Shown here: positions 1 through 8,749 of the stretch, piece by piece
Layout: each line of letters begins with the position of its first letter
Numbering within the stretch: position 1 is the first letter of the stretch
From: Litorivivens lipolytica
Lineage (GTDB): Bacteria; Pseudomonadota; Gammaproteobacteria; Pseudomonadales; Spongiibacteraceae
Direction: 5' to 3'
Assembly (NCBI RefSeq): GCF_014191715.1
Contig: NZ_JACHWY010000001.1
Location: forward strand, 310,001 to 374,000
DNA: 64,000 nt
Notes under the pieces: model-generated
Told to the model about the DNA's origin: nothing
Seen by the model: only the letters and a program-made list of their open reading frames with translations
Databases searched by the model: none
Program-made: the position numbers and the translations under genes

Positions 1-162
1 CGAACGATCAAATAATCTGACGTTCAGCTGTTTCTCTAGCGCGGTAATACGCCGCGACACGGTGGTGTGATTGACATCCAGCGCTCGAGCGGCGGCGGTG
101 ACTGAGCCCTCGCGTACTACGGCGAGGCAGTATTGAATATCGTTCCAATCCAGGTTCTGCAT
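1..162 (-). CDS. LysR-family transcriptional regulator, N-terminal fragment
   Basis: Only the first 54 codons lie in the window; the gene runs off the left edge. The visible part is a LysR-type winged helix-turn-helix. After the start come a hydrophobic stretch (YCLAVV), the GSVTAAARAL first helix, and the recognition segment with HTTVSRRI, followed by EKQLNVRLFDRS, the usual end of this domain. The effector-binding domain is missing, so neither target nor ligand can be named. It reads away from the small secreted-protein gene at 277, which LysR proteins often control, but no operator was identified. Confidence 0.88.
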   Translation of the reverse strand, partial: MQNLDWNDIQYCLAVVREGSVTAAARALDVNHTTVSRRITALEKQLNVRLFDRS

Positions 163-276
163 GAGTGCACACCACTTCTGCCAAAACGGCTATTCATGTG
201 TTTGTGTGCACATAGTAACGTGCTCTCCGTGGCAAACACAAGCGCCATGAAATTCAAGGCCAATGAGGACTGGGAC

Positions 277-567
277 ATGAACACACTGACAAAACTGACC
301 GCTTCTATCACTACCGCACTGCTGCTGAGCAGCCCGACCTTCGCCGGAACCTCGGTGAACGATATGGCGAGCATCTGCAAAGCCGGCGCGCTGGACCAAT
401 TTAACAATGCCGAACCTGCTCGCGTGAAGTTCAAGGGTGTTTCCGGGCCGCGTTCTGCCAAGTCCGTTCGCCTGCAGGTCTTCCCTGAGAACGGTGATTC
501 ATTCAACGCGGTGTGTGAGCTGAACACCAAAACTGGTGAGATCATCTCGCTGAGCCGTCAGAGCTGA
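277..567 (+). CDS. small secreted protein of unknown function
   Basis: This 96-residue ORF begins with a clear Sec signal peptide: basic N-terminus, hydrophobic core around TTALLLSS, and a probable cleavage after TFA at about residue 23. That leaves a mature domain of about 73 residues with two cysteines (in ASICKAG and AVCELN) that could form a disulfide. The ATG at 277 was preferred to the upstream in-frame ATG at 133 because it has a GAGG ribosome site and starts directly at the signal peptide. I do not recognise the family. A strong intrinsic terminator follows, so it is probably monocistronic and ends in the periplasm or outside the cell. Confidence 0.7.
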   Translation: MNTLTKLTASITTALLLSSPTFAGTSVNDMASICKAGALDQFNNAEPARVKFKGVSGPRSAKSVRLQVFPENGDSFNAVCELNTKTGEIISLSRQS

Positions 568-600
568 TCCGCTGCCATCCAGGCACCCCTTTTATGGGAC

Positions 601-626
601 ACCCCGCGCAAGCGGGGTTTTTTTTG
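601..626 (+). terminator. rho-independent terminator after the small secreted protein
   Basis: A short GC-rich hairpin (CCCCGC, loop, GCGGGG) is followed directly by a run of eight Ts, about 35 bases after the stop codon at 567. Confidence 0.9.
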
Positions 627-740
627 CCCGTCGGTTGGCGTTGTGTGTCGGGGCTTTTGGAATAACGGCTATTACCTCGGCTGATGGCGGCCGCTGAGTC
701 TCTGTCGTATCTTCATAATAAAGTCAGACAGGGAACGGAG

Positions 741-1487
741 ATGAGTAAAGACCGGTTTTCTCAGGCATCAGATGCCTACCAGCAGTTCCGTCCACGCTAT
801 GACATCAGTTTATTTAAAGAATTGGCTGCCTTGTCGAAGGCCCGACATTTGGCCTGGGATTGTGGTTGTGGCACGGGTCAGGCCAGCGTTTTGCTGGCGG
901 AAGGTTTTGAGCAGGTTATTGCCACAGATCTGAGCGCGTCGCAGGTTGCGCAGGCCAATCACCACCCTAGGGTCAGTTACGCCGCGGCGCGGGCTGAGCA
1001 GATGCCCTTATTCGCGCAAAGCTGCGACCTCGTTCTGATTGCCCAGGCACTGCACTGGTTTGATTTCGATGCTTTTTTCAAGGAAGTCGAGCGGGTACTG
1101 AAACCTGACGGTTTGCTGGTGGCGGTCACCTATAACCTGCTGACGGTCAGCCCGGAAATTGATGCGTTGGTTCACCACCTGTACTACGAGGTCTTGCAAG
1201 GCTATTGGGATGCGGAGCGCAAGCACGTTGAAAACGGCTACGCCGATATTCCCTTACCCTATACGGTGGTTTCGGAGACAGGGACGGGGCATGGCCTGAA
1301 GGCGCGGTGGAGTGCTGCACATATGCTCGGTTACCTGCGCACCTGGTCCGGCGTAAAGCAATATCAAAAGCACAATGGCATTGACCCAGTCAGCCAGATT
1401 GAGCCGGCACTTATCGCGGCTTGGGAGACGCGGGAGCGCAATGTGGAATGGCCTCTGACAGTGCTGGTTAGGCGAAAGCCCGGCTGA
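741..1487 (+). CDS. class I SAM-dependent methyltransferase (Methyltransf_11 type)
   Basis: The 248-residue product has a Rossmann-type methyltransferase fold. Motif I is WDCGCGTGQ at about residues 38-46, followed by the acidic residue of IATDLS, then the post-II region LVLIAQALHWFD and the motif III segment LKPDGLLVAV. It resembles small-molecule methyltransferases of the UbiE/trans-aconitate type, but the substrate cannot be inferred. The start at 741 has a good ACGGAG ribosome site; the longer in-frame start at 684 adds a non-conserved extension. It lies between a terminator and a convergent AraC gene, so it is probably transcribed alone. Confidence 0.85.
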   Translation: MSKDRFSQASDAYQQFRPRYDISLFKELAALSKARHLAWDCGCGTGQASVLLAEGFEQVIATDLSASQVAQANHHPRVSYAAARAEQMPLFAQSCDLVLIAQALHWFDFDAFFKEVERVLKPDGLLVAVTYNLLTVSPEIDALVHHLYYEVLQGYWDAERKHVENGYADIPLPYTVVSETGTGHGLKARWSAAHMLGYLRTWSGVKQYQKHNGIDPVSQIEPALIAAWETRERNVEWPLTVLVRRKPG

Positions 1488-1493
1488 ACTTTT

Positions 1494-2495
1494 CTAGGTC
1501 TCGTGCTGGCGGCGGTAGTTGTTGGGCGGAATCCCGGTCCAGTTCTTGAACGAACGGATAAAGGCGCTTGGTTCTGAAAAGCCCAGTGAATAAGCGATTT
1601 CCTGAACGCTGTTGTCAGTCTGTTCCAGCAGGTTAATGGCGGTGTCGCGCAGCAGCTCGTTGCGGATCTGGCGAAAGTCACAGCCTTCGTCGCGCAGTCG
1701 GCGGCGCAGAGTTTGCGGCGTCAGCCCGAGGGAGTGGGCGATTTGTTCATAACTTGGGGATTTCGGCAGGCTGTTGCGAATGTAGCGGCGGATGCGTTCG
1801 GTGTAACTCTTCTGGTGCGTTGGCATGAACAGCAGGTTATAGGGCAGCTGCCGGATCAGAGCATCGAGTTCCTCGCGACTTTTAATGATCGGCAGGTCCA
1901 ACAGTCGCTCTTCAAAGACCAGTTCTGTCAGTGGCTGCTCAAAACGGGTAGGGCTGAAAAACAGGTAGTGGTATTCATCGCGGTAGGTTGGCGCCGGGTG
2001 TTGGCAATGCACCGCCTGCAGAGGCAGCGGCGTCCCGACCAGCCAGCTCATAAGTCGGTGTGTCAGCATCAGATGCTGCTCGACGACCCAGGGGCGCAAG
2101 GGCTCGGGTGAGTGAATCTGGTAGCGGGCTATGCGCCCCTCGCAGACGAGTTTCACTGAGAAACCGCTGTTAATCAGTCGATCAAAGCGTATTTGACGCT
2201 TAAGCGCTTCACGCAGGTCGCCGCCTCCGCTGACATATTCCGCCAGCACCCGGTAGGAGCCCAGTGGTACATGTTGTGGGTAGTGACCAACCGCCTCATC
2301 TTCAGACCATTTCATCGCGAGACGGGCAAGTTGTGAAAACTGGGCGGGCGCAATGCGGGCTTTGTTCTGATGGAGAGCGCTCGGCGCAATACCCACTGAT
2401 TGGAGCAGGGATTCCCGGCTGTGACCAGTGGCCTCGAATTTCTCGAGCATCGCGCGCACGAAGCTAATCGAAATGGTGCGACTGTTCACATTCAT
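1494..2495 (-). CDS. AraC-family transcriptional regulator
   Basis: This 333-residue protein carries a C-terminal AraC double helix-turn-helix in about its last 100 residues. The first HTH includes EQIAHSLGLTPQTLRRRL and the second includes VQEIAYSLGFSEPSAF, ending in the family signature WTGIPPNNYR. The N-terminal 200 residues match the arabinose-binding-type effector domain found in OruR/ArgR-like AraC proteins. The start at 2495 has an upstream CCAGGA; a longer ATG at 2564 exists but has no support. It reads divergently from the HSD10-like dehydrogenase at 2696, which is its most likely target. Confidence 0.9.
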   Translation of the reverse strand: MNVNSRTISISFVRAMLEKFEATGHSRESLLQSVGIAPSALHQNKARIAPAQFSQLARLAMKWSEDEAVGHYPQHVPLGSYRVLAEYVSGGGDLREALKRQIRFDRLINSGFSVKLVCEGRIARYQIHSPEPLRPWVVEQHLMLTHRLMSWLVGTPLPLQAVHCQHPAPTYRDEYHYLFFSPTRFEQPLTELVFEERLLDLPIIKSREELDALIRQLPYNLLFMPTHQKSYTERIRRYIRNSLPKSPSYEQIAHSLGLTPQTLRRRLRDEGCDFRQIRNELLRDTAINLLEQTDNSVQEIAYSLGFSEPSAFIRSFKNWTGIPPNNYRRQHET

Positions 2496-2695
2496 CCTGG
2501 ATAGGCCTTTCCCCTTAGGCGGAAAGTTGTAACAAAATATCAATCTTATGTCACTCGCCGTCATTGTTAGACTTTGCGGTGGGCGACAAGCTATGGCAGC
2601 GTAATTTACTGCCAGTTATAGGCTCAGCGGAGCACAATGCCGCCGGGTAAACTGGATGCTCAGACCTTGATAATTGATTGATAGAGGGTAAGTTT

Positions 2696-3469
2696 ATGGA
2701 TATTTCAGGCAAGATTGCGGTGGTGACCGGTGGCGCTTCCGGTCTCGGTGAGGCGACGGTGCGCGCCTACGTAGCTAAGGGCGCGAAGGTCGCGATTTTC
2801 GACCTTAACGAAGAGCGTGCCAACAACATCATCGCTGAACTGGGCAAGGAAAACGTCAGCTTTTACAAGGTTAACGTGGCCGACGAGGCCTCGGTTCAGG
2901 CAGCCATCGACGGTGTTATGCAGAGCTGGGGCGCCATCCATATCTGCAATAACTACGCAGGTATCGGTAACGCTGTTAAAACCCTGAGCAAAAATGGACC
3001 CTTCCCGCTGGATTCCTACAAGCAGGTTATCGAAGTCAATCTGATCGGTACTTTTAACGTAGCCCGTCTGGCCGCTGAGCAGATCGCCAAGAATGAGCCT
3101 TATGACGGCGCCAACGCTCGCGGTGTGATTATCAATACCGCTTCCGTTGCAGCCTATGAAGGGCAGGTCGGCCAAGTGGCTTACAGCTCGTCCAAGGGTG
3201 GTGTTGTCGGTATGACCGTGCCTATGGCGCGCGATCTGGCGTCCTACGGTATTCGCGTAAATACCATTGTGCCCGGCCTGATTCACACGCCGCTGTTTGA
3301 AATGATTCCTGAAGAGGCTTACAAGTCGCTTGAGAGCAGCGTGGTTAACCCCAAGCGTCTGGGACGTCCGGAAGAAATTGCCCACCTGTCCGTTATGATT
3401 GCGGAAAACGAGTACATGAACGCCGAATGCATCCGTCTGGATGGCGGTATCCGCATGCAACCTCGCTGA
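2696..3469 (+). CDS. short-chain dehydrogenase, HSD17B10/3-hydroxyacyl-CoA dehydrogenase-like
   Basis: This classical SDR of 257 residues has the NAD-binding motif TGGASGLG at residues 11-18, an acidic residue after beta-2 (IFDLN, favouring NAD), a catalytic Ser at about 150 (NTASVAAYEG), and YSSSK with Tyr163 and Lys167. The run from NTASVAAYEGQVGQ through the ARDLA helix to the C-terminal RLDGGIRMQP closely resembles the mitochondrial type-10 17-beta-HSD family. Those enzymes oxidise short 3-hydroxyacyl-CoA, including 2-methyl-3-hydroxybutyryl-CoA. The usual NNAG motif reads NNYAG. The start at 2696 follows an AGAGGG site. The exact substrate is inferred, not proven. Confidence 0.85.
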   Translation: MDISGKIAVVTGGASGLGEATVRAYVAKGAKVAIFDLNEERANNIIAELGKENVSFYKVNVADEASVQAAIDGVMQSWGAIHICNNYAGIGNAVKTLSKNGPFPLDSYKQVIEVNLIGTFNVARLAAEQIAKNEPYDGANARGVIINTASVAAYEGQVGQVAYSSSKGGVVGMTVPMARDLASYGIRVNTIVPGLIHTPLFEMIPEEAYKSLESSVVNPKRLGRPEEIAHLSVMIAENEYMNAECIRLDGGIRMQPR

Positions 3470-3480
3470 TCTAGCCCTCC

Positions 3481-3504
3481 GCACCGGCGCATTCGCGCCG
3501 GTGC
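3481..3504 (+). terminator. GC-rich hairpin after the SDR gene
   Basis: A perfect 10-bp inverted repeat (GCACCGGCGC, loop ATTC, GCGCCGGTGC) sits just after the stop codon at 3469. The downstream T-tract is poor, so termination may be partial or the hairpin may protect the mRNA end. Confidence 0.55.
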
Positions 3505-3643
3505 TCATCTAAAAACCCTTCAAGACCGTATCTGGAATTGTGATGTAACGGCTGGCAACATTCACGCCCGCCGGCTAGCATGCGCCAGAATGATAATTTC
3601 AGATTAGAGATACCCATTGGCTGGGTACGGAAGTGGGGAAGCC

Positions 3644-4117
3644 ATGACCAAGGAAACCGTCGTTTTTACGGTTAATGATCGCGTCGAACAGACCGTTGTA
3701 AGTCCCGAAAAACCATTGCTTTGGGTGTTGCGTGACGAACTTGACCTTACCGGTTCCAAATATGGTTGCGGCCGAGCGCTCTGCGGCGCTTGTACCGTGC
3801 ATGTGGATGGCCAGCCCACCCGCGCCTGCGTTACCCCGGTCAAGGCCGTTGAAGGCAAGCGCGTAACCACGATTGAGGCCCTTAGCGAAACTGAATTGGG
3901 CGCTCGCGTACAACGTGCCTGGAAGAGCCTGAATGTGCCTCAGTGTGGCTATTGCCAGTCAGGCCAGATTATGGCGGTAGTGGCCCTGTTGCGCGCCATA
4001 CCCAAGCCGACAGATCAAAATATCGATGAAGCCTTGTCGGGCAATATTTGCCGCTGTGGTATGTACCCAAGAATCCGCAAGGCGGTGCACGAACTGGCGG
4101 CGGGAGGTTTCGCATGA
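3644..4117 (+). CDS. (2Fe-2S) subunit of a xanthine dehydrogenase-family molybdenum hydroxylase
   Basis: This 157-residue protein holds both clusters typical of the small subunit of isoquinoline 1-oxidoreductase-like enzymes. The plant-ferredoxin-type set is [12 protein letters not shown] with its upstream Cys in YGCG (about residues 40-55). The helical C-terminal set is CGYCQSGQ and CRCG. It passes electrons from the Mo centre to an external acceptor. The start at 3644 follows a GTGGGGA site. Its stop overlaps the large-subunit start in an ATGA arrangement, which points to translational coupling. It has no signal peptide of its own and is probably co-exported with its Tat-targeted partner. 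Confidence 0.93.
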   Translation: MTKETVVFTVNDRVEQTVVSPEKPLLWVLRDELDLTGSKYGCGRALCGACTVHVDGQPTRACVTPVKAVEGKRVTTIEALSETELGARVQRAWKSLNVPQCGYCQSGQIMAVVALLRAIPKPTDQNIDEALSGNICRCGMYPRIRKAVHELAAGGFA

Positions 4118-6357
4118 AGAAGACTCTTCTGCGCCGAGATTTTCTGCGTGCCACTGCGATTGCCGGGGGCGGCATGTTGGTGGCCTGTAAATGGGATTCC
4201 GACAGCAGCTCGCGACCGACTCCGGCTTCTTCGGCGCGGCGTAATGACGAGACGCCTGCTGCGGACCCCAATGCCGAGCGCTGGACACCTAATGCCTTTA
4301 TCCGTATCAGTGCCGATAACTTTGTGACGGTTATTGTGGGCGCGGCAGAGATCGGGCAGGGCACCATGACCGCCGTGCCGATGATCGTCGCCGAAGAATT
4401 GGATGCGGATTGGGAGCGGGTCAGCTGGGAACAGTCAGAGGCCTCTGCTATTACCTATGGCAACCCCTTCTGGCAGAGCGAAGGCGGCTTGGGCGATCTG
4501 GATCAAGCGGGTTTGCAGATTACTGCAGCTAGCACCACAGTGCGGGGTTATTACGATTCCCAGCGTCGCGCTGGCGCCGCGGTTCGTCAGATGCTGCTGG
4601 AAGCGGCTTCCGATCAATTGAATGTTCCCGTTGAAAGCCTGACCACCCGTAACAGCTTTGTGATCCACACCGCGTCCCGTTCGCGCCTGAGTTACGGTTC
4701 GCTGGCGGCTGCCGCCGCCGAAAAGCTACCGCCATTATCGCCGCCATTGAAAGACCCGAGCGAGTTTCGCTTGATTGGCCAGCGCAAACAGCGCCTCGAT
4801 GCGGCTGAAAAATCCGATGGTTCGCTGGACTATGGTTTTGATTTCAAGATTCCGAATATGGTCACCGTAATGGTGATCCGGGCGCCGCGTTTTGGTGCTC
4901 AGCTCATTGGTCACAAGGTCGGAGATGCAGTTGACGTTGACGGATTTCGCGGTGTACACCCAATTCCGTCGGGGCTTGCGGTGGTAGCTGATGATTACTG
5001 GAGTGCCGAGCAGGCCCGTAAACTGATTACCACCGAATGGATTGGTGGCGAGGAGCTTTCCACGGCAGATCTGAAAGACCAGTTTGATACCCGCAACAGC
5101 CTGCCCGGGGTACCGGTTCGCAATGATGCACTTCGCTTGCCGGGATTACCGAGCGGCGATATCACGGAAGACTATCACTTTCCCTATCTGGCCCACGCGC
5201 CGATGGAACCTCTCAATGTCACCATCGACTACCGGGGCAGCGAATGCGAAATCTGGTGCGGCAGTCAGTGGCCGGATATGGATCAGTTGGTGGCGGCGAC
5301 GGTGCTGGGTTTGCCGCCTGCAGCCGTTAAATTCAACAATCTTCTGTCGGGAGGTGGCTTTGGTCGCCGGGCCTGTCTGGGCTTTGATTATATTCAGGAA
5401 GCGGCCCATGTGGCCCGCGTTGTGGGTCAACCCCTGAAGGTTGTCTGGACGCGAGAGGACGATATCCGCGGGGGTTACTACCGTCCCTACACAGCCTGCC
5501 GTTTGAGCGCGTCGCTGGATGGTGCCGGCGGTATCGCGTCCTGGTCTCATCGCGTTGCCAGCCAGACCCTGCTGGTTAACCCGATTGTGGAAACGGCGTT
5601 GGGCCAGGTGACCGAAGAGGTACAAACCAGTCAGGGCGCCAAGGAAATGCCTTATGCCATTCCCGATGTTTACGTTGACACCCATGCCATAAGCAATGGC
5701 GTTCCTACCTTGTGGGTGCGCTCGGTGGCCAATGCTACCAACGTGTATGCCGTCGAAACTTTTTTTGATCATCTGGCCAAGCAAGCCGGCCGGCATCCGC
5801 TTTCTTTGCGCCGTGAATTGCTGCAGGAAAAACCGCGTCATCTGGCGGTGCTGAACGCCGTAGCCGAAATGGCCAATTGGACGCCGGAGACGAACGATTC
5901 CCTGTTTCGCGGTGTGGCGGTCTTCGCGTCCTATGAAAGTGTCATTGCTCAGTTGATTGAAGCCGACGTGGAAAAGCAGGGCGAAGGCAAGCATAAAGTC
6001 AGCATTCGAAAAGTGTATAGCGCGGTTGATTGCGGCACAGCGGTCAACCCGGATCTTGTTGAGGCTCAGATCGAGTCGGGCATTGTCTTTGCGCTGTCTT
6101 CCATTCTTTTCGGCGAAATCGAACTGGAAAACGGGGAGGTGAAGCAGAGTAACTTCCACGATTACCCGGTACTGCGCATGTATCAGTCACCGGCGATGGA
6201 GACGCGTGTGCTTCCGTCGGATCATTCGCCCGGCGGGGTGGGTGAGCTTGGGGTTCCCTGTGTGGGGCCGGCGTTGGCCAACGCGATCTATGCGGCCACG
6301 GAGACCCTGTATACCTCGCTGCCTCTTAACCGCCATGCCTCACTGGTTTTTGAATAA
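4114..6357 (+). CDS. molybdopterin-binding large subunit, isoquinoline 1-oxidoreductase-like, Tat-exported
   Basis: This 747-residue Mo-hydroxylase subunit belongs to the xanthine dehydrogenase/aldehyde oxidase superfamily. It starts with a Tat signal (LRRDFLR, then a hydrophobic stretch) that runs into LVAC, which reads as a lipobox, so the mature protein may be a lipoprotein. Molybdopterin-domain segments include SGGGFGRR and, near the C-terminus, GGVGELGVP, which keeps the catalytic Glu. It has no FAD domain, so electrons must leave through the 2Fe-2S subunit. A diheme cytochrome gene follows 9 bases downstream. The family hydroxylates N-heterocycles or oxidises aldehydes; the substrate here is unknown. 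Confidence 0.9.
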   Translation: MKKTLLRRDFLRATAIAGGGMLVACKWDSDSSSRPTPASSARRNDETPAADPNAERWTPNAFIRISADNFVTVIVGAAEIGQGTMTAVPMIVAEELDADWERVSWEQSEASAITYGNPFWQSEGGLGDLDQAGLQITAASTTVRGYYDSQRRAGAAVRQMLLEAASDQLNVPVESLTTRNSFVIHTASRSRLSYGSLAAAAAEKLPPLSPPLKDPSEFRLIGQRKQRLDAAEKSDGSLDYGFDFKIPNMVTVMVIRAPRFGAQLIGHKVGDAVDVDGFRGVHPIPSGLAVVADDYWSAEQARKLITTEWIGGEELSTADLKDQFDTRNSLPGVPVRNDALRLPGLPSGDITEDYHFPYLAHAPMEPLNVTIDYRGSECEIWCGSQWPDMDQLVAATVLGLPPAAVKFNNLLSGGGFGRRACLGFDYIQEAAHVARVVGQPLKVVWTREDDIRGGYYRPYTACRLSASLDGAGGIASWSHRVASQTLLVNPIVETALGQVTEEVQTSQGAKEMPYAIPDVYVDTHAISNGVPTLWVRSVANATNVYAVETFFDHLAKQAGRHPLSLRRELLQEKPRHLAVLNAVAEMANWTPETNDSLFRGVAVFASYESVIAQLIEADVEKQGEGKHKVSIRKVYSAVDCGTAVNPDLVEAQIESGIVFALSSILFGEIELENGEVKQSNFHDYPVLRMYQSPAMETRVLPSDHSPGGVGELGVPCVGPALANAIYAATETLYTSLPLNRHASLVFE

Positions 6358-6366
6358 GGAGTTGTC

Positions 6367-6933
6367 ATGATCCGTAAAACCGTATTTGCAGGCGTGGCTC
6401 TGGCAGTTTCTATGGTGCAGGCCCAAACGCCGCATCCCTTCGATCCCATCGCCGAGGTATTACAGCATCCGCGCTGTTTAAACTGTCATACCCTGACCGA
6501 GTACCCGACTCAGTCACGCAAGATTGTTGACCCTGTTAGTGGTGCCGTTAGTTACGAGCGATTCCGACATGCCCAGCGAGTGATTCGCGGTGAGGATGGT
6601 TTTGGTGCGCCGACCCTGAAGTGCGGTGCCTGTCATCAGGATACAAACGTCGCCGACGGCAAAATGCCGGGCGCACCGCACTGGCATCTGGCGCCACTCA
6701 GCATGGGCTGGGAAGGTTTAAATCGGCGTGATTTGTGCTTGACCCTTAAGGATACCAGCAAGAATGGTGGCAAGTCTCTGGAAGACTTGGTCACGCATGT
6801 AGAAAAGGACGCACTGGTACTGTGGGGTTGGGAGCCCGGTGGTGATAGGGATACTCCGTCGCCCAGCCATGACAGCTTTATGGTTGATTTTATAGCGTGG
6901 GCCGATGCTGGCGGCCCCTGTCCGGAAAACTAA
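6367..6933 (+). CDS. periplasmic diheme c-type cytochrome of the molybdenum hydroxylase unit
   Basis: This 188-residue protein has a Sec signal peptide (about residues 1-20, ending VQAQ) and two CxxCH heme c motifs: CLNCH near residue 38 and CGACH near residue 93. Similar proteins next to isoquinoline 1-oxidoreductase genes are annotated as an extra subunit. It is the likely electron acceptor that carries electrons from the 2Fe-2S subunit to the respiratory chain. It begins 9 bases after the large subunit with an AAGGAG site, so it sits in the same operon. Its last four bases overlap the convergent GGDEF gene. Confidence 0.85.
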   Translation: MIRKTVFAGVALAVSMVQAQTPHPFDPIAEVLQHPRCLNCHTLTEYPTQSRKIVDPVSGAVSYERFRHAQRVIRGEDGFGAPTLKCGACHQDTNVADGKMPGAPHWHLAPLSMGWEGLNRRDLCLTLKDTSKNGGKSLEDLVTHVEKDALVLWGWEPGGDRDTPSPSHDSFMVDFIAWADAGGPCPEN

Positions 6934-8114
6934 CCGCTGACCGGTTTCAGGCTTTTTTCAAAAAAGCTGTAGCTGTTCTTTTCTTCCTTGGCCCGATACA
7001 GGGCCAGATCGGCTTTCTGGCAAAGATCATCCACATCTTCGGCATCGTAGGGATAAAGAGCGATCCCTACGCTGCAGGTTACCTGCAATTTCATGTCACC
7101 TTCTTCAAGCGGGTGCGCAACTGCCTCGACGATTCGCTGAACAACCGTTTCTACCGATTCCCTATCGTCGACAAGTGGAATGAGCAGTGCGAATTCATCG
7201 CCGCCAAAACGGGCAATCATATCGCCAGTGCGAATGATTCGGCCCAGACGGCTGGCGATGGTCTCCAGAATCAAATCACCCGCATGGTGACCGTAGGTGT
7301 CATTGATCGGCTTGAAACCATCGAGATCGATATAACCCAAAGCCAGCGAGTGGTTCTTGCGTTCTGCAAGGGCCAGAGAACGCTCGAAATACTCAAAAAA
7401 CTGAAAGCGATTGGGCAGGCCGGTCAGCATATCGTGACTGGCTTGATAGACGTAGCTGTCGCGCTCTTGCTTAAGTTTGTTCTGGAGGTTCTGGTACATC
7501 AGTTCGTGGAAGATCAGCGCGGTGGTGCCCATAAAAATCAGCGCAAAAAAGAAGATAACCTTGAGCACATCCCGGTCACGTTGGTCGGGAATCATTTGCG
7601 TTGCGAATTGACCCTCAGCCGACAGCACGACTGAGAGCAGGCAAAGCCCAACCGTAATCATGAGCCAGAATAGCCCCAGCCGCATACCGAACAATACGAG
7701 AGCGAAAATGGGCGTAAACAGGGTTAACTGCGGCACCGGCGATTCGATAAAGCCCCCTGTAAGTTGGGTGGCGAGCAGATTCACGGCGAGCAGGGTAGCA
7801 AAGGTAATATTGGCAGACAGCAGAAAGCGGCCTCGCCGGGTCAACAGCCAATAGGCAAGCAAATACAGCGATGCGCAGGCGAGGGTTGTGGCGGCGGCTA
7901 TCGGTGTTGCCGGGCTCTCCAAGCCTATTATCTGCAGGTAGATCGGTACGGTAAGTACGCAGGTTGTCAGATTCAGCAAGAGTAAGGCGAGCAGCAGGTA
8001 GCTGCGCAGATATTCGTCGCTGTTACGAGTCAGGCTGCTTGGCAGAAGGCTGTCAGCTGTGCGGGTCAACCATGTGATGAGTCGATTTTTTATTATAAGA
8101 ATCCCTCCCGGCAT
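6930..8114 (-). CDS. membrane-bound diguanylate cyclase (GGDEF)
   Basis: The N-terminal half of this 394-residue protein is about five or six transmembrane helices (hydrophobic blocks between residues 30 and 190). A short helix then leads into a C-terminal GGDEF domain starting near HDMLTGLPNR. The catalytic motif FGGDEF is intact at about residue 304. The product-inhibition I-site RTGD lies five residues before it, the canonical spacing, so the enzyme is probably active and feedback-inhibited by c-di-GMP. No EAL domain is present. The start follows an AGGA site. It overlaps the convergent cytochrome gene by 4 bases. Its sensory ligand is unknown. Confidence 0.93.
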   Translation of the reverse strand: MPGGILIIKNRLITWLTRTADSLLPSSLTRNSDEYLRSYLLLALLLLNLTTCVLTVPIYLQIIGLESPATPIAAATTLACASLYLLAYWLLTRRGRFLLSANITFATLLAVNLLATQLTGGFIESPVPQLTLFTPIFALVLFGMRLGLFWLMITVGLCLLSVVLSAEGQFATQMIPDQRDRDVLKVIFFFALIFMGTTALIFHELMYQNLQNKLKQERDSYVYQASHDMLTGLPNRFQFFEYFERSLALAERKNHSLALGYIDLDGFKPINDTYGHHAGDLILETIASRLGRIIRTGDMIARFGGDEFALLIPLVDDRESVETVVQRIVEAVAHPLEEGDMKLQVTCSVGIALYPYDAEDVDDLCQKADLALYRAKEEKNSYSFFEKSLKPVSG

Positions 8115-8294
8115 TTTGGCTCATTCCTTGATGCTGTTGACCATTCGGAGACGCCTAGTCTAGCTTATTTTTTGAACACATTGCAGGTTCTGGATGAAAG
8201 ATAGGTGCGGTAGTGAAAAGCCGCAGCAATGGCGGGGATCTACGATGTAAATAAGCTGTTAGGAGGAGCGCTGCGCTACAGCTGAGTTGAATGG

Positions 8295-8747
8295 TCAGTG
8301 CCCGTTTTCGGTGACCTTGAGTTTGCTGCGGATAAACTCCCGGTGCGGTACGTAGATGAGTTTCGAAATTTTACGGATCAGATGGTCTTCATATTTGGAT
8401 ATCTCGCCATCCGCGATCGCTACCTGCCATAGCGTGTCGATCAAGGCGACTTTCTGCTCAGGTGAAAAGTGTTCGTTAATCAGGCTGGTGTAGGGATGGT
8501 AGGCGTTGTCCTCGGCAAATTGTTCCTCGGCCAATGCCATCAGGGTTTCTATTTCGTCGGCGGTCACACCGTGGTCGCGTTGCAGCAGTTGTTCGATGGC
8601 CTCGCGCTCACTACTGTCTTGCTCAAAGTCGGCCTTTGACAGCTCGATCAGCAGGGCAGCGGTGGCGAGACGCAGGCGATGCTCCACATCACCTGAATCC
8701 TGTGGGGCCATCTGTTCAGTAAAGAACTGTTGCAGTTTACGCAGCAT
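8295..8747 (-). CDS. TerB-like helical protein
   Basis: This 150-residue, mostly helical acidic protein resembles the TerB domain family. It has two similar helical halves with acidic motifs: SKADFEQDSSERE in the first and VAIADGEISKYED in the second, the usual paired metal-binding positions. TerB-like proteins are often named after tellurite resistance, but standalone copies like this one are widespread and mostly uncharacterised. It begins 2 bases from the end of the transaldolase gene and is surely co-transcribed with it. I infer no tellurite role, since no other ter genes are nearby. Confidence 0.8.
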   Translation of the reverse strand: MLRKLQQFFTEQMAPQDSGDVEHRLRLATAALLIELSKADFEQDSSEREAIEQLLQRDHGVTADEIETLMALAEEQFAEDNAYHPYTSLINEHFSPEQKVALIDTLWQVAIADGEISKYEDHLIRKISKLIYVPHREFIRSKLKVTENGH

Positions 8748-8749
8748 GT

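Noticed and set aside
2705-3508. 267-residue ORF antisense to the SDR gene
   Set aside because: It lies fully over a gene with intact SDR motifs and has no family signals; it is a shadow of codon bias.
5146-6159. 337-residue ORF antisense to the molybdenum subunit
   Set aside because: The sense strand has clear Mo-hydroxylase motifs; the antisense product is rich in Arg, His and Gln and has no recognisable domain.
6897-7634. 245-residue ORF on the plus strand over the GGDEF gene
   Set aside because: The GGDEF reading frame is complete on the minus strand with catalytic and inhibitory sites; this is the complementary frame.
8295-8747. A tellurite-resistance locus
   Set aside because: Only a TerB-like domain is present; terC, terD and terZ-like genes are missing, and the gene belongs to a tal operon.
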